This document shows, in pieces, positions 1 through 9,593 of a DNA stretch of 62,571 bases (the stretch's first letter is position 1; each line of letters begins with the position of its first letter). The notes under the pieces were generated by a model. It did no database searches. It was not told where the DNA came from and saw nothing but the letters and a program-made list of their open reading frames with translations. A program made the position numbers and the translations under genes. The stretch spans positions 1 through 62,571 of the forward strand of contig NW_025407892.1 in NCBI RefSeq assembly GCF_003324165.1. The letters run 5' to 3'. The stretch comes from Naegleria lovaniensis. Its lineage: Eukaryota; Heterolobosea; Eutetramitea; Acrasida; Naegleriidae.

Positions 1-294
1 CATCATCAACAACAGGAGCTTTGAACCAAAGAGATTCCTCTGTGCATTGTGTTTTTTTATTACCAGAACAATAACAAGTTATTAGAAACAAGAAGACCTT
101 GTAAAAATCCGAGAAGAATCAATTCTCTTTGAAGGATATATTTGAAAGTTTTAATTCATCTTCAATAACAACAACTCTTCATACACAGGAGACTATTGGA
201 AAATGACGGACGAGAGGACCAAGCCGGGGCTTCTTCCTGTTCGTTAGCAACCTCATCATCTATAATAACCACAACCATAACAACAACGACCGAG
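1..294 (+). promoter_or_regulatory. 5' flank and leader of first gene, with a short uORF
   Basis: No ORF of note lies here. An ATG at 203 opens a 14-codon upstream ORF (203-247), out of frame with the main gene and ending 47 bases before its ATG at 295. The main frame has stops at 130 and 166 and no ATG between them and 295. Whether the uORF is translated is unknown. Confidence 0.4.
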
Positions 295-3200
295 ATGTCC
301 AATCACTCCTCTAACCTGAATCATCATAAAAACAACAACAACAACAACTCTTTAACGCCTAGTTTGAATCATCAAGTTGATTTACCAATTTTAACGACAT
401 TGGGAGATTTGGAGAACAAACGGCCGTCCAACTCTCATCAAGCCTCTTCTTCTTCATGTTCCAACATTCCCTCAGCTTTTGATCGTGTGGATTCTCTTCT
501 TCTTTCTCGAGAAGAATCACTCCATTCCACTCTACCTTCTGATCATCCACATGATGACAAACAATCAAATCATCCTCATCATCATCATCATCATCATCAT
601 CATGCGAAGAACACTTCTTCCATAACATCTTCTTCATGTACGACCACCCTCATAACAGCAACAACGACTTCACCCACCACCACGCATCAGTCCTTGGAAT
701 CCCTTTCCAACACATCTTCCATGTCCTCTCCACCCTGTCTTGATCAGCAGCTCAGCAGTACAGAAGAAGAAGAAGCACACACCACAATGTCCATCATGAT
801 GGAAACAAACCAAGCAGCAACCAGGACACCACTCGAAACGACCACCACGATTGAACGAGAGCCCGAATTGACTGCGAGTACGGCCACGACGACAAAACCT
901 CACACCAGAGTTCCTTCTCATTCCACATCCTCTCTTGTTGCATTGATGCCATCATCCCATAATGATGATAATACTGATCTCTGCGCAGTTTCCATGAGAA
1001 CTTGTCTGGAAATCAATCGAATGCATGATGAAACTCCCAATCAGCGCCATACAACGTCGCCACTACATGATGATTCATCCGTAGCTACTCAAACTTTGAC
1101 GTTAAACACAACACTTTCATCCACTCTTCCTTCCAATCACAACTCAACAACATTGGTAGAAGCTTCATGCAACAGTTCTTCTACTAGCGCCAACATGGAT
1201 CACAAAACGACCATTCACGAAAACAGTGAATGGTCACCTCTAGTCTTTTCAGAAGAGACAACACCCGTAACCAACACTTCTCCATTCACAACTAGTTTAT
1301 TCGAAGATCTTCCTCGATTCATTCAGACCAAGTCGAGGACAAAATTGACACAACTCGAAGATGACATGCTGGGATTGATACTCACCTACTGCGATATTTC
1401 TCAATTTGAGAGTTTGGCATCGACATGCCGATTGTTTTACCACAAATTTTCTCTGAGCTACATGTTTCAAGATGTTTTCACAAAAGTGACAAAACCTTCG
1501 AGGAGAAATGTTTCATCTATACCTTCAGACCTGACACATGTAAGCCCTTTCCTGAAACAAGTTCTACGCCAAATGTATCATCCAGTGATATTTGTTCCAC
1601 TTCGATGCATGCAATTTAATGCATACACTCTCTTTAAGGACGCAATTATTGATTATTGGGTGAAAGAGTATGGCTTTAGACGTTTAAATGATGCTGAGGT
1701 CGAGGTCGATGTGGATCTTTCCAAACCTATTCCTTGGCTTGATGAATTGGAAAAGATTATTAACAGACCTCAAGAATCGCTATCTGCTCAAAAACAACAA
1801 GAATCTACGGTCATTATTGAGACCATTGAGAACAGTACTGGTAGTAGCAGTTTTGGTGGTGCTCGCAACACGGCCAATTCCAAACCATTTGTGAACGTTA
1901 TGGAACCTTCTCAAACATTGTCAAGGGGAAGAAGAGGAAGTCAACAGGTGCAACAACGTACTGTTAGTAGTGACGACAGCAACAAGTCAAACACCACACA
2001 AACAAACAACACTGCAAATATTCTTCTCGAACGTTTAAAGACAATTCTTGAGGTCAGAAATTCTGCACCACTCTTCAAGTATCAAACTGTGAGCAACAAG
2101 TTTACAGATGCCAATGAGATAGATGCCACAGATACACAGAGAAATGTTCTCAATAATAGTACTCGCCATCTCATTGTAGTCAATCATTGGAAAGCCTTTG
2201 ACAAGTTTACACTTCATATTGACTTTCAGTTTCCCACTCATGAACGCAATTTCAGCTTTGTGGAAATGCCTGAAATTACTCTCTATTATCACAACTTTAG
2301 ATCACTCGATGGTAATCCAAGAAAGGACCTTATTGAGATCTCGTCAGGCTCTGTTTTCAAAGACGGTGTGAATGGAAAGGTCTACCAATTTGATGCTTCG
2401 AAAGAGTCATCATCTTTACCCACTCATCAACATTCTGCCACTCCTCTCGAATGCAAAAATCAGTCGTCGTTGTCGACTAGTCACGCCTCAATTCATAACC
2501 GATCGATTCATTCCCCCAAATCTCGTTATTCCAACAATAACGCGCCTAACAACAACAACAAACCATCCTCAGCATCTCTTCATTCCACCACTACCATTTC
2601 CAATGCTACCATTTCCCAGACAACTGTCACCTCTCCCTCTCCTGCCAATACTTCCAATAATCTAAGTAATTCTAATCCTCAGAGGTCTGCACCATCACCA
2701 CCAGCCAGCAATCGAAAGTCGTCCCTCCTGCGTTGGTCTTTGAAATCTTCAACCCCCAACAATAATCAAAGCGCTACAAGTGTCACGAATAGTAACCCCA
2801 CACATTCCATCGACAATCGCAAAAGAGATTTGGAAATGAGGAATGAGATTGCTCAAATTATTATGAACTCTTATGAAACCTCGCAGCACTTTGATTATGA
2901 TGTTTCAAAGGTTTCTCGAATGCTACTCTATTTCATTTTGCATGATTTCACTCCAAGATTCTTTTCTGATTACTTTTCTCCAAAGATTGCCGCATTGGAA
3001 TCCAAAACACAGCAAGCAAAATTGCAACATTTGATGGACAATTACGAAAAAACAGACCCTGAGCTTGCAATGGACTTTTTAACAATCAACAAGAACCAAC
3101 TCAAGAGCTATAGAAATAAGATGGTCAAGCGACATACGCACCGAGTGGCTAAACAGCACACGGTTAAAGATAATTGTATTTCACTGGTGAGAAATCTTAC

Positions 3201-3798
3201 CAAACTGATGCCCTACGTGAATTACAATAGATTGAGCTTGCAACAGAGAGAAGCTATTTTGAGAACTTTTCTTCTCAATCATGTGAACCCAAACGATTTT
3301 CTTGCAACGAGCGATCAACTATTCATGAGCAGTTCATTTTCTGGACTTCCATCGCTCACAACAGAAAAACCTTTCCATGTTCAGGTCATGAATAGAACAT
3401 GTCGCATGAGAGACGATCAACATGCACTTCCATTCTCTCGATATCTTGCAAACTTTATTGATTTTGAGGAACTTCAATTACTGGGTGCCATGAATGCCTC
3501 TCCAGAAATGCCCTTCTCTGTTTTTCATATTTATTTCGATGTTCTTTTTAATGAGAAAATTGCACACCATTCGATTGCTTCCGACTTTCCTCAACATCCT
3601 GTCAACACAGACAAGATTGTTATTCAGAGACATATTTTAGAAATACCAACAGAGTTTTCTTTGCGATGGACAACCTATCAAACACCCAAAGAATCCAAAG
3701 ATACTTCTAATCTGAGTACAGCATCTTCGAGATCGGTGTGGAATCCTTTGTGGAAGTTTATATCCCTCTTCACATTTTGCTCTTGTACTTCAGCTTAA
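295..3798 (+). CDS. F-box-like large low-complexity protein
   Basis: This is a single-exon reading frame of 1167 residues from the first in-frame ATG (295). The first ~330 residues are Ser/Thr/Asn/His-rich, with poly-Asn near residues 10-16 and a run of about nine His, and look disordered. Residues ~345-390 (LEDDMLGLILTYCDISQFES, then LASTCRLF) have the shape of an F-box helix set, suggesting an SCF ubiquitin-ligase adaptor. The C-terminal half is conserved-looking globular sequence broken by a second Asn/Ser-rich linker (~residues 730-870), and I cannot assign it. The last residues read CSCTSA, a weak CAAX-like prenylation end. The F-box call is an inference from pattern; the open frame is clear. 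Confidence 0.7.
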   Translation: MSNHSSNLNHHKNNNNNNSLTPSLNHQVDLPILTTLGDLENKRPSNSHQASSSSCSNIPSAFDRVDSLLLSREESLHSTLPSDHPHDDKQSNHPHHHHHHHHHAKNTSSITSSSCTTTLITATTTSPTTTHQSLESLSNTSSMSSPPCLDQQLSSTEEEEAHTTMSIMMETNQAATRTPLETTTTIEREPELTASTATTTKPHTRVPSHSTSSLVALMPSSHNDDNTDLCAVSMRTCLEINRMHDETPNQRHTTSPLHDDSSVATQTLTLNTTLSSTLPSNHNSTTLVEASCNSSSTSANMDHKTTIHENSEWSPLVFSEETTPVTNTSPFTTSLFEDLPRFIQTKSRTKLTQLEDDMLGLILTYCDISQFESLASTCRLFYHKFSLSYMFQDVFTKVTKPSRRNVSSIPSDLTHVSPFLKQVLRQMYHPVIFVPLRCMQFNAYTLFKDAIIDYWVKEYGFRRLNDAEVEVDVDLSKPIPWLDELEKIINRPQESLSAQKQQESTVIIETIENSTGSSSFGGARNTANSKPFVNVMEPSQTLSRGRRGSQQVQQRTVSSDDSNKSNTTQTNNTANILLERLKTILEVRNSAPLFKYQTVSNKFTDANEIDATDTQRNVLNNSTRHLIVVNHWKAFDKFTLHIDFQFPTHERNFSFVEMPEITLYYHNFRSLDGNPRKDLIEISSGSVFKDGVNGKVYQFDASKESSSLPTHQHSATPLECKNQSSLSTSHASIHNRSIHSPKSRYSNNNAPNNNNKPSSASLHSTTTISNATISQTTVTSPSPANTSNNLSNSNPQRSAPSPPASNRKSSLLRWSLKSSTPNNNQSATSVTNSNPTHSIDNRKRDLEMRNEIAQIIMNSYETSQHFDYDVSKVSRMLLYFILHDFTPRFFSDYFSPKIAALESKTQQAKLQHLMDNYEKTDPELAMDFLTINKNQLKSYRNKMVKRHTHRVAKQHTVKDNCISLVRNLTKLMPYVNYNRLSLQQREAILRTFLLNHVNPNDFLATSDQLFMSSSFSGLPSLTTEKPFHVQVMNRTCRMRDDQHALPFSRYLANFIDFEELQLLGAMNASPEMPFSVFHIYFDVLFNEKIAHHSIASDFPQHPVNTDKIVIQRHILEIPTEFSLRWTTYQTPKESKDTSNLSTASSRSVWNPLWKFISLFTFCSCTSA

Positions 3799-3939
3799 TT
3801 CAAGAGCTGTTTTAAACGTCAAGAGTTGCAGCTCTTGTTGATAATAAAAGTACATGTTGCATCAGTGAACATGACATGCTAATCTTCTTTGAATGGCACT
3901 TGAACAATTGATTTGCCCTTTCATTTCGGTGCAAAACTC

Positions 3940-4581
3940 ATGTTGTATTCTGCAACTTCAGATAAACTGATTAAAGCTTTGAGGTCCTTAAAGCTCGCAA
4001 TCACAAAGTCAATCACTTTCATTGAGGACGAATTCAACCCCATGATTCAAAAAATGAGCTTTTGTTATGACATGGTACTTGTCTATGGTTGCGTACGTGG
4101 ATGGCAAAGACCTGAATTCATTCAAAGGATCAAGAGATTCATTCCAAGAGACTTGGTTCATACCAAGCTTGGTATTGCTTTTAATGATGATTTTGATTTT
4201 GAAAAACAGAGAAAGAAATGGAGACCAATAAAATTTGATGACGATGAAATTTATGAGGAGCTCTTGGAGAAGGGGCAACAGAATCATCTATTAGAACTAT
4301 TGAACATTGATTCAAAGAAATTCATGTTCGTCTACGACGCCGGTGATAAGGAACTCCATTTAATCCTTAGAAGGATTCACATTGAAATGTGGAAGAAAAT
4401 TAATTTTGATTTTAAGGATGGAAATGTTTTGTACAATGAATTTGCTGACGATGACGGAAAATCATTTTACCGTTCGGTGGATGCACCAACTCTTGAAGAA
4501 ATTGAATTGCTTCGAAAATACTCTGAGAAACTGGGTAAAGAGAGTATTTCTTCTTACATGTGTCTTCGTTACGAAAATTAA
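3940..4581 (+). CDS. Hypothetical protein, 213 aa
   Basis: An ORF of 213 residues begins at the first in-frame ATG (3940), only 141 bp after the previous stop on the same strand. The sequence is charged, mostly alpha/beta-like, with no signal peptide or membrane segment. It contains clusters such as WRPIKFDDDEIYEELLEKG and ends MCLRYEN. I do not recognise a family. It could be an independent short gene or a diverged partial copy of a longer gene. Codon composition is like the neighbouring genes, which supports real coding, but no domain evidence backs it. Confidence 0.5.
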   Translation: MLYSATSDKLIKALRSLKLAITKSITFIEDEFNPMIQKMSFCYDMVLVYGCVRGWQRPEFIQRIKRFIPRDLVHTKLGIAFNDDFDFEKQRKKWRPIKFDDDEIYEELLEKGQQNHLLELLNIDSKKFMFVYDAGDKELHLILRRIHIEMWKKINFDFKDGNVLYNEFADDDGKSFYRSVDAPTLEEIELLRKYSEKLGKESISSYMCLRYEN

Positions 4582-5113
4582 TAAAATAGTTTCTGTGAGA
4601 TTAAGGGATATACTTTCAACTAAATATTTATTCCCTCAATTCAAAACATTTTGAAAGGCAACAATAGAACAGCAGCAGTTGAACTAACGCAAAATTTCGT
4701 GTTGCGCTTATTTTTCATCAACTCTTGAGCCAATCTCGGGTATTTTCCTCCAACACAAAAAGACTTCTTTTGTTGTTCGTGGTTGCTGTTGGTGCACCAA
4801 TTAACACACATCATACGAAAAAACAGAACCAACCTCGCTTGCACCTACTGCTGAAAATTTCCGTTCAAAAGTTTGAACCACCACAAGCACATTCCGTGTA
4901 GAGTTCATAACTTTTGTGCAATAGTATTAATAATAATCATAATAGTAATAGACATCATAACAAGTACGGGTTGGCTCAATTTCTGCTACTGCAATTCTGA
5001 GTTTGTTGAAATAATTTCCGAGAAAGAACACACGTTGCACAGTCTTCACAAGAGCTATTCGAGAATAACAACAACAGCAATAATTCGTCCATCATCTCTC
5101 TACGGAACGCGTA
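4582..5113. other. Intergenic region, no gene seen
   Basis: This is AT-rich spacer and the leader of the next gene. The longest open stretch (from 4873) has no ATG. I see no RNA gene or repeat in it. Confidence 0.5.
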
Positions 5114-7195
5114 ATGAATGAGAAGGAAGAAGTAAACCTTTCAACCGAAACCAAGCACAAGCCTGTTCCGATAAAACCCAAAGAAGAAACACACAATGGC
5201 TGGATGAAGAATGTACAGAAACACACAACAATCCCAATCTCAGAAAGAGCTCATCCAACAGTTCCATCCCCTAGTTTAAACCGACCCGTAGAGAAACAAC
5301 GTGTTAATTTTCATCCACAACACATTCATGATGATGAGGAACCGCCATCATATAAGGCTCTTTGGTTCAATAATGAATATAGTATTAGCAGTAGCGAGAG
5401 TGAGCATGCCGATGAAGAAACATTCACTTCAAGTACTTCAAGCTCTACTGCCGACAACTTCTTGTTTGATGAAATGGATGATGAACATTCTCCCGATTTG
5501 GCATCTAGTATCTCTGAGCGAGATAATAACAACAGAAATGACAAGGGTCATCAACAGCAGCATTCACAAAATAATCTCAACAACAAAAGAAACACTTCTG
5601 CTTCAGCTGGTGCTGGCACAACTAGTACTACAACAACAACTGCTGGTTTGAAGACTCACACACGACACCACCGAATGTGTTCCTTATCATCCCCAATGAC
5701 CACAATGACGCCATTGCACAAATCTCAATCGTTGACCACACATTCCAAGAATTCATTCTTGGCGACTAATAGTAGTGGGGATCCTCTTGAGGAAGACAGT
5801 AGCCCTGCTCTCTCAGAAATTGTGTCACGACGAAGAAATTCCATTGATGAGACGCAACTATTTACTTCGTCGTCATCCAATAAGTTAAAATGCAAACAAA
5901 AGACGAAAAGGAGAAGAAAGAGTTCAAAGAAGATGCAATCGCCACCCTTATCATCTTCGTCACAGCCTCGATCTCTCACGATCGCTGCTGAGATGGCCTG
6001 TTCTCCAGTCAAGTCCTCTCTCTATGAACTGCACGATGAGTCATTTCAAATCTCAATTAACATTCATCATATGGAAGAAGCATTTGAATCGATTTTACAA
6101 ATTGCTCCCTCAATCGAGAGCATGAGAGAAATGAAACGAGAGCTATTTCTCTCAGCCTATGGCGTCTACTTGTTTTTGTATGATCGTTTACTGGATCCCA
6201 ATCTCGATATGAGTGGAGAAAATCATGAGGCACAAATGGAGAGGTTAAATTTGGTGAGAATTACAAAACTAATGATGCGACTAGTGATGAAAAATTTTGT
6301 CAATCTTGTGGCTTCGAATTCAAACGAGTCTAATATTGGATTGGAATTGAACATTTTCAACGAATGCTTGGCTCCAACCAACATCAAAAAACAAACTGAG
6401 GAGTTTTTAGAAAATCCTCTCGAATCGGCAAATATAATTAATTTTCAACTACTTGCCACATCCCCAGATAAAACAATGAGGGAGAAAATATTGAACACAA
6501 TATTTAGAAATCTAAAACAGACAGGTTTTGTTGCATGTCTAAGACTAGGGCCTGATATTGTGGGCATTGATTATTTCATTTTTGCTTTTTACTTTGTAGA
6601 ACATGTCTTCTACTCTAGAGATATTAATCACTTGGAATCCTTCTCAGAAGAATTACTGGAATGTATTCGACTGTTCGAAAATATGACCCATCGAAATGGT
6701 GATTCTTTCTCCCATCAAGAAGGTATTCGCATTGCTGAGAAAGGATTGCATGCCAAGGATTTTTTTGGAAGTTCAAACGACAATATTATTTTAACGTTTA
6801 AGGATTGGGAAACGGGTGTGGAAATTTCTCTCAATGCTTGCATGACACTTGTGCAGTCCATGTTGCTCTACTTATTCGATCAAGATCGAAGGCATGAAGC
6901 GTTTTTATTAGCGCTTCATGCTGTGGACATGGATCCTAAAAACATTTATGCTCTTCTCTTGTTGTACTATTACATGACGGAGGATGGATTTACAAGCAAT
7001 AATACGCCATCGTCACCACCAACGTCCCCCAAGAACGCCACCTCTCCCATGAAAGGTATTGACATGATTGAACGTATGGAAACAATCATTAAGGAACACG
7101 GTCAATTGCCCTGTGAACATCCACATTTTTTCCCGTTGTTGGATGTGAAAGAGCATGCACAGTTGTTATGGAATAAAAAGTCGAATGGACGCTAG
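5114..7195 (+). CDS. Conserved-looking protein with disordered N-terminus, function unknown
   Basis: Single-exon ORF of 693 residues from ATG 5114. Residues 1-~300 are low complexity: Ser clusters, an acidic stretch, poly-Thr (~180-185), and a basic KCKQKTKRRRKSSKK patch (~258-272) that could act as a nuclear-localisation signal. From about residue 305 the protein is helical and ordered: ESILQIAPSIESMREMKREL, then MMRLVMKNFVNLVAS, then VEISLNACMTLVQSMLLYL, then HEAFLLALHAVDMDPKNIYA. The last piece reads like a TPR helix pair. A Pro/Ser loop follows near residue 635. I do not recognise the family; a helical-repeat scaffold is the best guess. Confidence 0.65.
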   Translation: MNEKEEVNLSTETKHKPVPIKPKEETHNGWMKNVQKHTTIPISERAHPTVPSPSLNRPVEKQRVNFHPQHIHDDEEPPSYKALWFNNEYSISSSESEHADEETFTSSTSSSTADNFLFDEMDDEHSPDLASSISERDNNNRNDKGHQQQHSQNNLNNKRNTSASAGAGTTSTTTTTAGLKTHTRHHRMCSLSSPMTTMTPLHKSQSLTTHSKNSFLATNSSGDPLEEDSSPALSEIVSRRRNSIDETQLFTSSSSNKLKCKQKTKRRRKSSKKMQSPPLSSSSQPRSLTIAAEMACSPVKSSLYELHDESFQISINIHHMEEAFESILQIAPSIESMREMKRELFLSAYGVYLFLYDRLLDPNLDMSGENHEAQMERLNLVRITKLMMRLVMKNFVNLVASNSNESNIGLELNIFNECLAPTNIKKQTEEFLENPLESANIINFQLLATSPDKTMREKILNTIFRNLKQTGFVACLRLGPDIVGIDYFIFAFYFVEHVFYSRDINHLESFSEELLECIRLFENMTHRNGDSFSHQEGIRIAEKGLHAKDFFGSSNDNIILTFKDWETGVEISLNACMTLVQSMLLYLFDQDRRHEAFLLALHAVDMDPKNIYALLLLYYYMTEDGFTSNNTPSSPPTSPKNATSPMKGIDMIERMETIIKEHGQLPCEHPHFFPLLDVKEHAQLLWNKKSNGR

Positions 7196-7220
7196 TTGTG
7201 TGTGGTGAAACGGTACTTCT

Positions 7221-7360
7221 GCACTGTCATCATCTAGTTCTTCCTTACCACCGGAACATTGAGACGAAACTGAGCGAAAAAGGAACTTGACAAGCATGAG
7301 TAGGGAATGGAGTGAGATGGGAAGTCACCTCGCAAAAAGCACTGAGTATCACGCTCGTGA
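7221..7360. repeat. Leader segment duplicated near the telomere (copy A)
   Basis: This stretch in front of the DUF4116 gene matches 60531-60677 on the same strand. Shared blocks in the same order include GCACTGTCAT, CTTCCTTACCAC, GAACATT, CGAAAAAGGAACTTGA, AAGCAT and GGGAAGTCAC, with small indels between them. Confidence 0.7.
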
Positions 7361-7374
7361 TAAACAACAAACAA

Positions 7375-9492
7375 ATGAAACGAGCAGCTCCTTGCCATTA
7401 CAACTCGGTCTTGAAACACAAATCTCCAAAACTCAACAATCACTTGGTTACAATTAATTTAATTGATTTTCATCATCTTGTGGAATCATCACCGAACACC
7501 ATTTCTTGTGCTTTCCTTAATTTTTTATATCAACGTTTGAAAACAAAATTTGAAAATCAATCGAAAGGTTTCAGTAAATATTTACAGACAAGACACCAGT
7601 GGATACAACAAAACCGTGATATTCCCATTGAATTCATGAACGATCGGGAGTATGTGGAAAATTATGGCGCGACCCGTTCTAGTTTTGGGCATGAGGTCCA
7701 ATGGTTGACACAACGAATGGGCGTTTCAGAATTGTTTGAAAATAATCAAAAACAAGCCGAAGTTATTGGAAATATTGAATTTTGGAGACCTTTTAAAATT
7801 GGAATCTTGCAACTTGTTGCTTCAGAGCGATTAACAATCCTGAAATTCGTTCCAAAAGCACTTTTACTTGAATGGAAAGTAGAATTGTCAATAATCTTTC
7901 CAAGATATTATGATTTCAACTTTTTATTTGATTTGGATGATTTTGATCAAGCAAAGTTAGCATTGGGAGATGGTCGTTGCTTATTAGCTCAGCTATCCGA
8001 AAGATTGAGAGACAATGAAGAAATGGTCATGCATGCAATCCGTTGTAATCCTTCAAAGAACTGCACGTTATATGCTTCTGAAAGATTGAAACAAGATCGA
8101 AGATTCAGTATGCAATCACTTCGATTTTACGCAGACAATGATTCATGGTTGCCAATTGAATTGGAAAATGATAAAGAATTCATTCTTGAATTACTGAATA
8201 CTCCAATCACTGACATGTATGGGAATATTCAAGAAGACATGATCCAATCATGTGTTCCTCAACTCATAGACAAGCTACCAACAAGTATTCTCAATGAACT
8301 ACCTGTAAATGTCAAGTTGCATGTTTTTCTACAATCATTTCTCAAAGATGTCTGGTGTCAGAGCCTTAAAGATGTATGGAAAGAAGGTTTACAAATACTG
8401 TATGAATTACCTGACGAATATTATCGAGTACACACGAATTATCAACAACGAAAACAATTGAGGAGAGGTCGGTTTGCAACCTCAATGAACAATGTACTCG
8501 AAAACGATCCTTTGAAAACGTTATGGGAACAAGTACTGACACGAATGTACAAGTATGATTGTGCTGCGGAAGACTTTTTGGATGAAGAATGTTTTTGGAG
8601 ACGAGAGGATTGGGAGCTGTTTTTTCAATTTGCTCCACTTGAGATGAGAAATGATAGAAACTTTGCGATCCAAGCTGTCAAGGCACACGGATTATTCTTT
8701 CACCATATTTTGCCCAAATTCCAAAACGACAGACAATTTGTTTTAAAAGTACTTGACGCGCATGGGAATCTATTGAATGACGTTTTGGAACATTTTTTAA
8801 ATGACAAGCAAGTCATTTTAACAGCATTGCAAAGTAGAAACCCATGCTCATTTTCTGACATTCCAACACAATTTCATGACGATAGGGATTGTTTTTGGGC
8901 AGCCATTGAAAACAATGCTTGTTATGTGAGTGATGCACTCGAAATATTTCAAAGATTTTTTGAACCGAGTGATCGAGAAGGAATAATTGATATCATCAAG
9001 AGAAATGGAAAGGTTTTCATGCATGTACCAGGTCATTTATTAATGGATGCTGACTTTATCTTGCAATGTGTGAAAGCAAATCCCACCATAGTTGACCGTA
9101 TTCTCTCCGCTAAAGTTTTGTTAACCTCTGAAATTGTAACAGAATGTATGAAGTATTGTGGAACAATCACAGAAAAACTCACTCTCTTTCTTAAAAAGAG
9201 TCATAAAGTTCAACTCGTTCAAAAGTTGACGTTCCATGAAGCGGTAACGTTGTTCAAGGATTTGAAAAAGAAGAGATTGGAATTGGAATATTGTGGATGC
9301 GACATTCCTGAATCTTACTTGTTAAAAGAGCCAATCCAAGTTTTAGATGTGCCAGAAGTAAGTCTAAGGTTAGATTTGGGACGTGTATGGGACCCGCTTT
9401 CGAGAGGAAGGACGTATCTCAAGTGGAAAGATTACTTGTTTGGAAATGCAACTTGGGAAAGTTTTTTTGAAAGAAATGATCCTTCAGTGTGA
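7375..9492 (+). CDS. DUF4116 repeat protein
   Basis: A 705-residue ORF from the first in-frame ATG (7375). It consists largely of degenerate ~45-50 residue repeats of the DUF4116 type, in which a phrase like 'NDRxFVLxAVxxxG..LxxxLxxF' recurs. Examples are MRNDRNFAIQAVKAHG, FQNDRQFVLKVLDAHG, FLNDKQVILTALQS and FHDDRDCFWAAIENN, with weaker copies toward both ends. DUF4116 proteins are expanded in amoebae and other protists, and their biochemical role is not established. No signal peptide or membrane segment is seen. A different open frame starts at ATG 7295 but ends within ~165 bases, so I chose 7375. Part of the upstream leader is duplicated near the telomere. Confidence 0.8.
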   Translation: MKRAAPCHYNSVLKHKSPKLNNHLVTINLIDFHHLVESSPNTISCAFLNFLYQRLKTKFENQSKGFSKYLQTRHQWIQQNRDIPIEFMNDREYVENYGATRSSFGHEVQWLTQRMGVSELFENNQKQAEVIGNIEFWRPFKIGILQLVASERLTILKFVPKALLLEWKVELSIIFPRYYDFNFLFDLDDFDQAKLALGDGRCLLAQLSERLRDNEEMVMHAIRCNPSKNCTLYASERLKQDRRFSMQSLRFYADNDSWLPIELENDKEFILELLNTPITDMYGNIQEDMIQSCVPQLIDKLPTSILNELPVNVKLHVFLQSFLKDVWCQSLKDVWKEGLQILYELPDEYYRVHTNYQQRKQLRRGRFATSMNNVLENDPLKTLWEQVLTRMYKYDCAAEDFLDEECFWRREDWELFFQFAPLEMRNDRNFAIQAVKAHGLFFHHILPKFQNDRQFVLKVLDAHGNLLNDVLEHFLNDKQVILTALQSRNPCSFSDIPTQFHDDRDCFWAAIENNACYVSDALEIFQRFFEPSDREGIIDIIKRNGKVFMHVPGHLLMDADFILQCVKANPTIVDRILSAKVLLTSEIVTECMKYCGTITEKLTLFLKKSHKVQLVQKLTFHEAVTLFKDLKKKRLELEYCGCDIPESYLLKEPIQVLDVPEVSLRLDLGRVWDPLSRGRTYLKWKDYLFGNATWESFFERNDPSV

Positions 9493-9593
9493 AAAAAGTC
9501 TTTTTCGAAATTCTTAATGATTTAATTTTGATGCAATGGAATAAACTCTGAAGTAATTACTTTTGTGGTTCTCTTCTACAGGACCGAGCTTAT

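Noticed and set aside
4873-5121. 82-codon open frame before the 693-residue protein
   Set aside because: It contains no ATG and overlaps the next gene's start; it is leader sequence.
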